The notes under the pieces are model-generated. The model did not search any database, had not been told where the DNA came from, and saw only the letters and a program-made list of their open reading frames with translations. This document shows, in pieces, positions 1 through 6,757 of a DNA stretch of 19,976 nt. A program made the translations under genes and the position numbers. The stretch is from NCBI GenBank assembly GCA_022708385.1, contig JAKIYU010000013.1, positions 1 to 19,976 of the forward strand, read 5' to 3'. Source of the DNA: Bacteroidota bacterium. GTDB lineage: Bacteria > Bacteroidota > Bacteroidia > Bacteroidales > PXBB01. How positions within the stretch are numbered: position 1 is the first letter of the stretch; each line of letters opens with the position of its first letter.

Positions 1-430
1 GCAGTGTATTGGCATTAACGCCGCCAATGTATTTAAAAAGGTGTTGACCGTTTTCCTGTGCGGCTGCATTAGCTATGGCAAGAGAAACACCAAGAATGGC
101 ATTGGCACCCAGATTTTTTTTGTTAGGTGTGCCATCAAGCCTAATCATCAGCATATCTATTTCATTCTGGTCGGACACATCGTAGATATTGATCAGTTCG
201 GGTGCAATAACTTTATTTACATTGTGAATAGCTTTGAGTACGCCTTTTCCTTTGTATTTCTTTTTGTCTCCGTCGCGCAGTTCGATGGCTTCGTGTTCTC
301 CTGTGGAAGCGCCCGAAGGAACAGCAGCCCTGCCGATAACGCCGTTTTGGGTTAAAACATCAACTTCAATGGTGGGATTGCCACGCGAATCAAGGATTTG
401 ACGGGCAAACATGTTAGCTATAATACTCAT
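1..430 (-). CDS. eno: enolase, N-terminal part (cut by window edge)
   Basis: Enolase converts 2-phosphoglycerate to phosphoenolpyruvate in glycolysis, in the cytoplasm. Only the first 143 residues are in the window; the gene runs off the left edge. Visible family signatures are ARQILDSRGNPTIEVDV at residues 9-25, the catalytic lid loop VPSGASTGEHEA at 37-48, ELRDGDKKKYKGKGV at 50-64, and LDGTPNKKNLGANAILGVSLA at 98-118. The metal ligands and catalytic lysines of the barrel domain lie outside the window. The ATG at 430-428 puts the DSRGNP motif at the usual distance from the N-terminus. No Shine-Dalgarno is seen. The gene lies 80 bp after rplQ and behind a terminator, so it probably has its own promoter. 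The rplQ-eno order is common in Bacteroidota. Confidence 0.96.
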   Translation of the reverse strand, partial: MSIIANMFARQILDSRGNPTIEVDVLTQNGVIGRAAVPSGASTGEHEAIELRDGDKKKYKGKGVLKAIHNVNKVIAPELINIYDVSDQNEIDMLMIRLDGTPNKKNLGANAILGVSLAIANAAAQENGQHLFKYIGGVNANTL

Positions 431-450
431 TTTTATAATTTTTTTAAGGT

Positions 451-491
451 TTAAAATAAAAAAGGATAAAGCAAATTTACTTTATCCTTTT
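451..491 (-). terminator. intrinsic terminator after rplQ
   Basis: A perfect 12-bp inverted repeat (AAAAGGATAAAG at 460-471 and its complement at 480-491) encloses an 8-nt loop at 472-479. On the minus strand the hairpin is followed directly by a T-rich run (TTTTATTTTAA, ending near 451). It begins 20 bp beyond the rplQ stop codon and fits a Rho-independent terminator ending the ribosomal supercluster. The stem is AT-rich, so termination may be partial. The loop reads TAAATTTG on the minus strand, which is also a promoter-like box. Confidence 0.85.
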
Positions 492-501
492 AAATATCAG
501 A
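472..501 (-). promoter_or_regulatory. candidate eno promoter inside the terminator
   Basis: On the minus strand the box TAAATTTG (479-472) matches the Bacteroidetes -7 consensus TAnnTTTG at every fixed position. A weak -33 candidate, TCTG (501-498, against TTTG), lies 18 bp upstream. Transcription would start near 467-465, within the descending arm of the hairpin, and give eno a leader of about 35 nt. This is the only match to the -7 box seen between rplQ and eno. The poor -33 element keeps confidence low. Confidence 0.35.
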
Positions 502-510
502 TAGTTTCAA

Positions 511-1131
511 TTAATTTTTTTCTTCCGTTTCGGTACTTTCATCTTTAGGTTCTTCTGCCGGGGTATCGGTTGTGGTTTCAGCTTCAGTTGTTTCTTCAGC
601 TTTAACATTTTCTACAGGTTCCTCAACTTTGGGGGCAGCTTTTTTCTTTTTGGGAGTGGCTGGTTTAGTTTCCTGTACCTGTTCTTCTGCCGACACTTCT
701 TCTTTTGCTTTTTTAGAACGACCGCGGCGTGTGGTTTTGGTTTTCTTAGCCTGTTTATCTTTGAGAAGGGCTTCATTGAAATCGACAAGCTCCATCAGGC
801 ACATTTCGGCATTATCGCCCAGGCGGTTTCCTGTTTTAAGAATTCTGGTATAACCTCCGGGTCTGTCAGAAATCTTTGTGGCAATATTAAGGAACAATTC
901 CTTAACGGCAAATTTATTTTCAAGGTAGCTGAAAACTATACGCCTTGAGTGAATAGTATCCTCTTTTGATTTTGTTATCAGGGGTTCTATGTAAGTTCTC
1001 AGGGCTTTAGCCTTAGCAACGGTTGTTATGATTTTTTTGTGCAAAATCAGTGATGCAGCCATATTCGACAGCATGGTTTTTCTGTGGGCTGCAGTTCTTC
1101 CTAAGTGGTTTATTTTTCTGTTGTGTCTCAT
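511..1131 (-). CDS. rplQ: 50S ribosomal protein L17 with long charged tail
   Basis: L17 is a large-subunit protein near the exit tunnel. The conserved core, residues 1 to about 121, starts MRHNRKINHLGRTAAHRKTM and includes RPGGYTRILKTGNRLGDNAEM (90-110, shown here by its ends). The other ~85 residues are low complexity: a basic stretch rich in K, R and T at 125-143, a KKKK cluster near 161-164, then a strongly acidic E/T/D/P stretch from about 169 to the end. E. coli L17 has about 127 residues, so at 206 this is long; C-terminal tails of this kind are usual in Bacteroidota. It is the last gene of the supercluster, 11 bp after rpoA. A partial Shine-Dalgarno, AAGGA, lies about 9 nt before the ATG. 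Confidence 0.97.
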   Translation of the reverse strand: MRHNRKINHLGRTAAHRKTMLSNMAASLILHKKIITTVAKAKALRTYIEPLITKSKEDTIHSRRIVFSYLENKFAVKELFLNIATKISDRPGGYTRILKTGNRLGDNAEMCLMELVDFNEALLKDKQAKKTKTTRRGRSKKAKEEVSAEEQVQETKPATPKKKKAAPKVEEPVENVKAEETTEAETTTDTPAEEPKDESTETEEKN

Positions 1132-1142
1132 CTCTGTTATCC

Positions 1143-2129
1143 TTAATCTAATTTATATTTTGAAAGATTCATTCCGAAAGAAAGGTTTTTGGCTTTAACC
1201 AGTTTATCGAGTTCATCGAGTGATTTTTTTCCGAAATTTCTGAATTTAAGCAGGTCGTTTCTATTGAACTGTACGAGGTCGCCAAGAGTTTCCACTTCGG
1301 CCGATTTGAGGCAGTTAAGCGCTCTGACTGACAGGTCGAGGTCAACGAGTTTTGTTTGGAGCAGTTGGCGCATGTGAAGGCTTGATTCGTCGAAATCTTC
1401 GCTGGTAGATTTTTCCTGCGTGTCGATAGTGATTTTTTCGTCGGAAAAAAGCATAAAGTGGGTAATAAGTATCTTGGCCGCTTCCTGTAAAGCATGTTTT
1501 GGAGCGATAGAACCATCGGTAATCACTTCCATAATAAGCTTTTCATAGTCAGTTTTTTGTTCAACCCTATAATTTTCAATATAATATTTGACATTTTTAA
1601 TAGGTGTAAAAATGGCATCAATAGCAATTGTTCCAATAGGTGCATTGGGAATTTTGTTTTCTTCTGCGGGCACATAACCTCTGCCTTTGCCTATAAGCAA
1701 TTCAATATTAAATTTTGTAGAAGAATCCATATTGCAAATAACGAGCTCAGGATTTAATACCTGGAAACCCATAAGGGCATTGTTAATGTCGGCGCCTGTA
1801 AAAGAGTCTTTGTTAGAGATATTTATGGTTACCTTTTCGCTGTCGTGGTCATCCAGTTTTCTTTTGAAACGTACCTTTTTCAGGTTCAGAATAATTTCAG
1901 TAACATCTTCAACCACACCTTTTTTTGAAGAAAATTCATGATCGATACCGTCAATTTTAATAGCGGTAATGGCGTAGCCTTCGAGAGAAGAAAGCAGAAT
2001 ACGGCGTAAAGCATTGCCCACTGTTACCCCGTAACCGGGCTCCAGAGGTCTGAATTCGAACAACCCTTTGAAGTCGTCCGATTCAATCATGATAACTTTA
2101 TCTGGTTTTTGAAATGCTAATATACTCAT
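1143..2129 (-). CDS. rpoA: DNA-directed RNA polymerase subunit alpha
   Basis: The alpha subunit dimerises to nucleate RNA polymerase assembly and contacts UP elements and activators. Of 328 residues, 1 to about 235 form the N-terminal domain, with the FRPLEPGYGVTVGNALRRIL block at 26-45. About 250-320 form the C-terminal domain, with R269 (LSVRALNCL, equivalent to E. coli R265 for UP-element binding) and the NFGKKSLDEL helix-hairpin-helix region at 298-307. The frame is open upstream to 2297, but that stretch lies over rpsD and has no alpha-like sequence. MSILAFQKPDKVIM is the usual Bacteroidota N-terminus, so I start at 2129. Gap of 28 bp to rpsD, with no Shine-Dalgarno. Confidence 0.98.
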   Translation of the reverse strand: MSILAFQKPDKVIMIESDDFKGLFEFRPLEPGYGVTVGNALRRILLSSLEGYAITAIKIDGIDHEFSSKKGVVEDVTEIILNLKKVRFKRKLDDHDSEKVTINISNKDSFTGADINNALMGFQVLNPELVICNMDSSTKFNIELLIGKGRGYVPAEENKIPNAPIGTIAIDAIFTPIKNVKYYIENYRVEQKTDYEKLIMEVITDGSIAPKHALQEAAKILITHFMLFSDEKITIDTQEKSTSEDFDESSLHMRQLLQTKLVDLDLSVRALNCLKSAEVETLGDLVQFNRNDLLKFRNFGKKSLDELDKLVKAKNLSFGMNLSKYKLD

Positions 2130-2157
2130 TGAAGATTTTTTTTGGGGGTTATAATGA

Positions 2158-2763
2158 TTACTTGGAGTACAATTCGACGATAAGCTGTTCCTTAATATTT
2201 TCCGGAATGCTTTCCCTGTCGGGGTATTGCATGAACTTTCCGGCCATAGCAGTGGTATCCCATTCGAGCCAGTTAAACTTATTGGCTCTGCCTGCAAGCG
2301 AATCTTTTATGACGATAAGTGATTTTGATTTTTCCCTGACACTAATAATGTCTCCGGGTTTAACGGAATAGGAAGGGATATTGACCACTTCATCATTAAC
2401 GAGAATATGTTTGTGAAGGACAAGTTGTCGTGCACCATCTCTTGAAGGAGAAAGACCTAAGCGAAAAGCCACATTGTCGAGGCGAGCTTCGAGAAGCTGG
2501 AGTAATATTTCGCCGGTTTTACCTTTTTTTCTTGATGCTCTTTCGAACAAATTGGCAAACTGTCTTTCGAGCAGTCCGTAGGTGTATTTAGCTTTTTGTT
2601 TTTCGATAAGCTGAACGCCGTATTCCGAGACCTTGGATCTTCTTTTATTAGGGCCGTGTTGTCCGGGAGGATAGTTTTTCTTTTCGAGATATTTATCTGA
2701 GCCATAAATGGCTTCTTTGAATTTACGTGCGATCTTGCTTTTTGGGCCTCTGTATCTTGCCAT
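2158..2763 (-). CDS. rpsD: 30S ribosomal protein S4
   Basis: S4 binds 16S rRNA early and starts assembly of the 30S body; it also helps decoding fidelity at the S4-S5 interface. The 201-residue length is typical. Visible features are MARYRGPKSKIARKF at the N-terminus, PPGQHGPNKRR (about 32-42), and the S4 RNA-binding domain from about residue 92 (EARLDNVAFRLG) to about 150. The N-terminal region lacks the cysteine cluster of zinc-binding S4 proteins, so this is the zinc-free form. It sits between rpsK (22 bp) and rpoA (28 bp), the standard alpha-operon order. In E. coli S4 represses its own operon; no equivalent structure is evident here. Confidence 0.98.
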   Translation of the reverse strand: MARYRGPKSKIARKFKEAIYGSDKYLEKKNYPPGQHGPNKRRSKVSEYGVQLIEKQKAKYTYGLLERQFANLFERASRKKGKTGEILLQLLEARLDNVAFRLGLSPSRDGARQLVLHKHILVNDEVVNIPSYSVKPGDIISVREKSKSLIVIKDSLAGRANKFNWLEWDTTAMAGKFMQYPDRESIPENIKEQLIVELYSK

Positions 2764-2785
2764 ATTAAACTTAATTTTAAAATAA

Positions 2786-3175
2786 TTATACTCTTCTTCT
2801 CTTTGGTGGTCTGCAACCGTTGTGAGGCAGCGGTGTTACGTCTTTAATTTCGGTAACTTCGATGCCTTGGGTATATATTGACCTTATTGCTGATTCTCTG
2901 CCAGCGCCCGGTCCTTTGACATAAACCTTAACTCTTCTAAGGCCAAGGTCGTAGGCAACTTTAGCACAATCATTGGCGGCCATCTGAGCAGCATAGGGGG
3001 TGTTTTTCTTCGACCCTCTGAAACCCATTTTGCCTGCACTTGACCATGAAATTACCTGGCCGTTAGTGTTGGTCATGGTAATAATTATGTTATTAAATGA
3101 CGCATTGATATGAGCCTGACCGTTTGCATCAATTTTTACTACACGTTTCTTTGTAGGTTTTGTAACTTTTGCCAT
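2786..3175 (-). CDS. rpsK: 30S ribosomal protein S11
   Basis: S11 lies on the 30S platform and contacts the mRNA near the E site. It has 129 residues, the normal length. The family is clear from AHINASFNNIIITMTNTNGQ (21-40), WSSAGKMGFRGSKKNTPYAA (about 44-63), and the C-terminal GPGAGRESAIRSI and PLPHNGCRPPKRRRV blocks. The ATG at 3175 follows a 31-bp AT-rich spacer after rpsM and has no Shine-Dalgarno. Confidence 0.98.
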   Translation of the reverse strand: MAKVTKPTKKRVVKIDANGQAHINASFNNIIITMTNTNGQVISWSSAGKMGFRGSKKNTPYAAQMAANDCAKVAYDLGLRRVKVYVKGPGAGRESAIRSIYTQGIEVTEIKDVTPLPHNGCRPPKRRRV

Positions 3176-3206
3176 ATATTTCTAATTTTATCGGTATTTT
3201 AATTAA

Positions 3207-3587
3207 CTATTGTTTAGGCGCTTTTTTCTTACCGGCTACCGTTTTTTTCTTGCCTTTACGGGTACGGGCATTATTTTTTGTACTTTGACCTCTAACGGGC
3301 AAACCTATACGGTGTCTTACCCCTCTGTAGCAACCAATATCCTTTAACCTTTTGATGCTTAACTGAACTTCAGACCTCAGGGGGCCTTCGACTACATACT
3401 TAGCATTTATAATATTACGTATAGCCGCCTGCTCATCATCATTCCAATCCTGCACCTTTTTGTTTAAATCAATTTTTGCTTCGTTTAATATTTTTCTTGC
3501 TGTGCTTCGTCCAATGCCATAAATATAGGTTAAGGATACTTCACCGCGTTTGTTTTTGGGTATATCAATACCAGCTATTCTTGCCAT
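3207..3587 (-). CDS. rpsM: 30S ribosomal protein S13
   Basis: S13 sits in the head of the small subunit and makes bridges to the large subunit; its tail contacts the P-site tRNA. The 126-residue sequence begins MARIAGIDIPKNKRGEVSL, then shows YIYGIGRSTARKIL (22-35) as the helix-two-turn-helix region, and RGVRHRIGLPVRGQSTKNNA near 89-108. The C-terminus is very basic (KGKKKTVAGKKKAPKQ), as expected for the tRNA-contacting tail. It is the first gene of the alpha part and follows rpmJ by 21 bp. Confidence 0.98.
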   Translation of the reverse strand: MARIAGIDIPKNKRGEVSLTYIYGIGRSTARKILNEAKIDLNKKVQDWNDDEQAAIRNIINAKYVVEGPLRSEVQLSIKRLKDIGCYRGVRHRIGLPVRGQSTKNNARTRKGKKKTVAGKKKAPKQ

Positions 3588-3608
3588 ATCTGTTCTCTTT
3601 TATTTATA

Positions 3609-3725
3609 TTAACCTTGACGTTGATTATACTTTGGATTTTTCTTGTTTATAACATAAACCCGCCCCTTTCTTCTTACGATGATGCATTCGGGGGATCTTT
3701 TCTTAACTGATGCTCTGACTTTCAT
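3609..3725 (-). CDS. rpmJ: 50S ribosomal protein L36, zinc-free form
   Basis: L36 is a tiny protein that stabilises 23S rRNA packing. Translating 3725 down to 3609 gives 38 residues, from MKVRASVKKRSPEC to NKKNPKYNQRQG. The length and both ends match the family exactly. The classical zinc ribbon uses C11, C14, C27 and H33; here those positions are S11, C14, N27 and Y33, so only one ligand remains and zinc cannot be bound in the usual way. This is the C-minus form common in Bacteroidota. The gene lies between infA (12 bp) and rpsM (21 bp), the standard place. Confidence 0.97.
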   Translation of the reverse strand: MKVRASVKKRSPECIIVRRKGRVYVINKKNPKYNQRQG

Positions 3726-3737
3726 ATTGTTATTATT

Positions 3738-3956
3738 TTATTTGTATCTGTATATAATTCTTCCTTTTGTCAAATCGTAGGGCGACATTTCTACTTTTAC
3801 CTTATCGCCTGTAAGTATCCTGATATAATGCATACGCATTTTCCCAGAAATATGGGCCAGGATGATGTGTCCGTTCGATAATTCCACTTTAAATTGTGCA
3901 TTACCGAGCGATTCTATCACTGTACCATCCTGTTCAATAGACACTTGTTTTGCCAT
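3738..3956 (-). CDS. infA: translation initiation factor IF-1
   Basis: IF-1 binds the ribosomal A site during initiation and helps IF-2 and IF-3. The product has 72 residues, the standard length, forming a single OB (S1-like) fold. Motifs are the MAKQVSIEQDGTVIESL start, QFKVELSNGHIILAHISGKM (about 21-40), and GDKVKVEMSPYDLTKGRIIYR (about 49-69, given by its ends). The frame is open 33 bp further upstream, but MAKQ is the usual N-terminus and starts just 1 bp after the map stop codon. The ATG has no Shine-Dalgarno, so coupling to map translation or the nearby TATCTTTG box may matter. Confidence 0.97.
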   Translation of the reverse strand: MAKQVSIEQDGTVIESLGNAQFKVELSNGHIILAHISGKMRMHYIRILTGDKVKVEMSPYDLTKGRIIYRYK

Positions 3957-3957
3957 A

Positions 3958-4736
3958 TTAATTTTTTTGCAAAGATAAAATATCTTCAATAAATTTGAAA
4001 GAACTTAGAATATCTGCTTTTTGCTTTCTCACTGCCACAGTGTGTTCGAAGTGTGCTGAAGGTTTTCTGTCCTGGGTTCTTATGGTCCATCCGTCATTTT
4101 CCTGAACCACTTTGTAAGTTCCCATATTAATCATAGGTTCAATAGCAATTACCAACCCTTCTCTCAACACCATGCCATTGCCTCTTTTGCCGTAATTGAG
4201 CACATTGGGTTTTTCATGCAAATGTCTTCCGATACCATGTCCAACCAAATCGCGCACTACCGCATAGCCGTTTTTCTCGACATGAGATTGCACTTCGAAG
4301 CCAATATCGCCCAATCTTTTTCCATCCACAGCCACATCAATAGCTTTGTAAAGTGACTCTTTTGTAACACTGAGGAGTTTCAAGACATCGGGATGTACAT
4401 TGCCCACAGGAAATGTATAAGCCGAATCGCCATAGAAACCATTTTTAAGAGCGCCGCAATCGACCGAAACAATATCACCATCCTTACTCTATCGGATGGG
4501 ATACCATGAACCACGCACTCGTTAATGGAAACGCACAATGTGGCAGGAAATCCTCTGTAACCTTTAAAGGCCGGTATTGCACCCAGGTCCCTGATACAAG
4601 TTTCTGCCCTCTTATCAAGTTCATGGGTTGTAACACCCGGTTTAATTATTCTTGCCACTTCAGCAAGAGCTTTTGCAACAATCAAAGAACTTTCTTTTAT
4701 ATGTTCTATTTCTTCCGAATTTTTGTAATAAATCAT
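3958..4736 (-). pseudogene. map: type I methionine aminopeptidase, frameshifted
   Basis: MetAP removes the initiator methionine from new proteins at the ribosome, using two divalent metal ions. The start at 4736 overlaps the secY stop by one base (TGATG). Residues 1-84 read well, through the substrate-site H77 in VVHGIPSDRV, then the frame is lost at about 4485-4487. The original frame runs into unrelated residues and stops at 4380. The rest continues in the -1 frame (KDGDIVSVDCG...) to a stop at 3958. Joined, the parts give 259 residues, near the family length of about 250-264. All metal ligands are present: D93, D104, H167, E200 and E231. From H77 to D93 is 47 nt, against 51-54 in relatives I remember, so a deletion of 4 or 7 nt fits better than one missing base. 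Disabled gene, assembly error or recoding cannot be told apart here. Confidence 0.9.
3970..4001 (-). promoter_or_regulatory. possible internal promoter before infA
   Basis: Within the 3' end of map, the minus strand carries TATCTTTG (3977-3970), a full match to the Bacteroidetes -7 box TAnnTTTG. TTTC (4000-3997) lies 19 bp upstream and matches the -33 TTTG in three of four positions. If used, it would start near 3965 and give infA a leader of under 10 nt, which is short. Chance occurrence in AT-rich sequence is quite possible. Confidence 0.22.
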
Positions 4737-6100
4737 CAGTATCCCTGAATATTCGTAGTTGAGCGCCCTTTAATCCTACCCGATTTCATCAGCCCGTCGT
4801 AATGTCTCATCAATAAATGACTTTCAATCTGCTGCAAAGTATCGAGTACAACACCTACAAGAATAAGCAGTGAAGTACCCCCGTAGAACTGTGCAAACTG
4901 GCTGTTAACGCCAATGAGGCTTACCAGTGCAGGCAGAATAGCCACAAAAGCTAAAAATATTGAACCCGGCAAGGTAATCTTCGACATAACATTATCAATA
5001 AATTCAGCTGTTTTTTTACCGGGTTTAACACCAGGTATAAAGCCTCCGTTTTTCTTCATATCTTCAGCCATTTGATTTGGATTAACCGTAATGGCAGTAT
5101 AGAAGTAAGTAAAGAGGATTATAAGTGTTCCAAAGACAAAATTATACCAAAACCCGTTAAAATCGGCAAAGGTTGCAGCGAACCCAGTCAGGGTTTCGGA
5201 GCTTGAAAATCCTGCCAATGTAATGGGAATAAACATAATGGCCTGTGCAAAAATAATGGGCATTACACCTGCTGCATTAACCTTAAGGGGTATATACTGG
5301 CGCACACCGCCATATTGCTTATTGCCAACAATTCTTTTTGCAAATTGAACAGGAATACGCCTGGTGCCCTGAACAAGAAGAATGGTTATTAAAATAATAA
5401 AAATCAGTACCACTATTTCAACTAAAAAAAGCACCAGCCCACCGCCCTGTTCTTCCATACGTGAAGCAAATTCGGCGGTAAGAGCGAAAGGCAAACGTGC
5501 AATGATACCAATCATAATAAGCAAAGAAATTCCATTTCCGATACCTTTTTCGGTAATTCTTTCACCCAACCACATAATAAACATGGTGCCAGCTACCAGG
5601 ATTGTTACCGACGATACCCAGAAGAACATCCCCGGCTGTAATTTATTGGGATCAAAAGGAGAAATGGCTTCAGGAGGTAACTGGGAAATCAGATTGCCGA
5701 TATAAGCAGGTGCCTGACCGGCAGTAATAAGAACAGTCAGGTAGCGTGTTATCTGGTTTATTTTTTTTCTGCCGCTTTCACCTTCTTTTTGAAGTCTCTG
5801 GAAATAAGGAATAGCCATACCCAGAAGCTGAACAACAATTGAAGCAGAAATATAGGGCATAATACCCAGGGCAAAAATGGAGGCATTAGAAAAAGCACCT
5901 CCTGAAAACATATTAAGTAGCCCAAGTAAGCCGTCTCCGGTTTGAGACTGGAGGGCAGCCAACTTTGAGGGGTCAACACCAGGCAAAACAACATACGACC
6001 CGAAACGATAAATAAGAATTAAACCCAATGTGGTTATTATCCTCGACTTCAGGTCATCAATCTTCCAGATGTTTTTTATTGTTTGAATAAGTCTTTTCAT
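4736..6100 (-). CDS. secY: protein translocase subunit SecY
   Basis: SecY is the ten-helix channel of the Sec translocon in the inner membrane; it exports unfolded proteins and inserts membrane proteins. The 454-residue product shows the expected alternating hydrophobic segments. It begins MKRLIQTIKNIWKIDDLKSR, followed by the first helix (ITTLGLILIYRFGSYVVLPG, 22-41) and a G/S-rich plug region (LLGLLNMFSGGAFSNASIFA). Other signatures are QRLQKEGESGRKKINQITRYLT, GNGISLLIMIGI and RRIPVQFAKRIVG. The C-terminus is MRHYDGLMKSGRIKGR plus a short tail. It follows rplO by 5 bp, and its stop overlaps the map start, so the two are probably translationally coupled. Confidence 0.98.
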   Translation of the reverse strand: MKRLIQTIKNIWKIDDLKSRIITTLGLILIYRFGSYVVLPGVDPSKLAALQSQTGDGLLGLLNMFSGGAFSNASIFALGIMPYISASIVVQLLGMAIPYFQRLQKEGESGRKKINQITRYLTVLITAGQAPAYIGNLISQLPPEAISPFDPNKLQPGMFFWVSSVTILVAGTMFIMWLGERITEKGIGNGISLLIMIGIIARLPFALTAEFASRMEEQGGGLVLFLVEIVVLIFIILITILLVQGTRRIPVQFAKRIVGNKQYGGVRQYIPLKVNAAGVMPIIFAQAIMFIPITLAGFSSSETLTGFAATFADFNGFWYNFVFGTLIILFTYFYTAITVNPNQMAEDMKKNGGFIPGVKPGKKTAEFIDNVMSKITLPGSIFLAFVAILPALVSLIGVNSQFAQFYGGTSLLILVGVVLDTLQQIESHLLMRHYDGLMKSGRIKGRSTTNIQGY

Positions 6101-6105
6101 TCAAT

Positions 6106-6552
6106 TTAAATTTTTGTTGCCGTTCCACCTTGAGCTTCAATGATACTGACTGCTTTCTTTGAAAACGCATGGGCGCTGACATTTACCTTAGCTTTAAGTT
6201 CACCTCTACCCAGTATTTTAATAAGGTCATTCTTTGAAGCCACGCCATTTTCAGCAAATACGTTAATATCGAAATCGACAATTGATTTAGTATCGGCTAA
6301 GTTTTGAATAACATCGATGTTGATTCCTTTGTATTCGATTCTGTTTCTGTTTTTAAATCCAAATTTTGGAAGGCGTCTGTATAGAGGCATCTGGCCACCT
6401 TCAAAGCCGTTCTTTCTTTTATAACCCGACCTTGACTGGGCACCTTTGTGACCTCTTGTAGAAGTTCCACCGTGGCTGGATCCTTCGCCGCGTCCCACTC
6501 TTTTTGATTTTTTTACTGAACCTTTATTGGCTTTTAAATTACTTAAATTCAT
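6106..6552 (-). CDS. rplO: 50S ribosomal protein L15
   Basis: L15 is a late-assembly protein of the large subunit with a long extended N-terminal arm in the rRNA core. The 148-residue sequence has the family pattern: MNLSNLKANKGSVKKSKRVG, then GRGEGSSHGGTSTRGHKGAQ and SRSGYKRKNGFEGGQMPLYR in a Gly/Arg/Lys-rich N-terminal half, and a globular C-terminal half ending AFSKKAVSIIEAQGGTATKI. Gap of 16 bp after rpmD and 5 bp before secY, the standard spc order. Confidence 0.98.
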   Translation of the reverse strand: MNLSNLKANKGSVKKSKRVGRGEGSSHGGTSTRGHKGAQSRSGYKRKNGFEGGQMPLYRRLPKFGFKNRNRIEYKGINIDVIQNLADTKSIVDFDINVFAENGVASKNDLIKILGRGELKAKVNVSAHAFSKKAVSIIEAQGGTATKI

Positions 6553-6568
6553 ATCTTGTTTTTATTAT

Positions 6569-6745
6569 TTATTCTACAACCTCAATTAAATGACTCACTT
6601 TTTTTATCATTCCTTCAATCTGCGGGTTTTTAGTTACTTCAATAACCTGATACATTCTTTTAAACCCGAGTGCTTCGAGAGTTCTTTTCTGGCGGAGAGT
6701 CTGACCAATACCACTTTTTATTTGTCTGATTTTTATCTTTTCCAT
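6569..6745 (-). CDS. rpmD: 50S ribosomal protein L30
   Basis: Translating 6745 down to 6569 gives a 58-residue protein, from MEKIKIRQIKSGIGQTLRQK to KKVSHLIEVVE. L30 is a small single-domain protein of the large subunit, and 58-60 residues is typical. Diagnostic blocks are IKSGIGQTLRQKRTLEALGF (9-28) and the conserved end of the fold, MIKKVSHLIEV. It fills the space between rpsE (12 bp) and rplO (16 bp), where rpmD is always found in spc clusters. No Shine-Dalgarno precedes the ATG. Confidence 0.97.
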   Translation of the reverse strand: MEKIKIRQIKSGIGQTLRQKRTLEALGFKRMYQVIEVTKNPQIEGMIKKVSHLIEVVE

Positions 6746-6757
6746 TTTGCGGGTTAT

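Noticed and set aside
41..355. 104-codon plus-strand frame over eno
   Set aside because: Enolase on the minus strand reads perfectly through this stretch; the plus frame is a shadow.
2130..2297. N-terminal extension of rpoA by 56 residues
   Set aside because: The added stretch lies over the end of rpsD and has no similarity to any alpha subunit; MSILAFQKPDK is the usual start.
4380..4484. Reading the out-of-frame tail of map as a genuine new C-terminus
   Set aside because: After V84 the residues in this frame have no MetAP features, while the alternative frame gives perfect MetAP sequence to the end.
4480..4492. Programmed -1 frameshift in map
   Set aside because: The bases around the junction (AGAGTAAGG) do not form a slippery heptamer and no pseudoknot or stimulatory sequence was evident; a small deletion explains the shortened spacing better.
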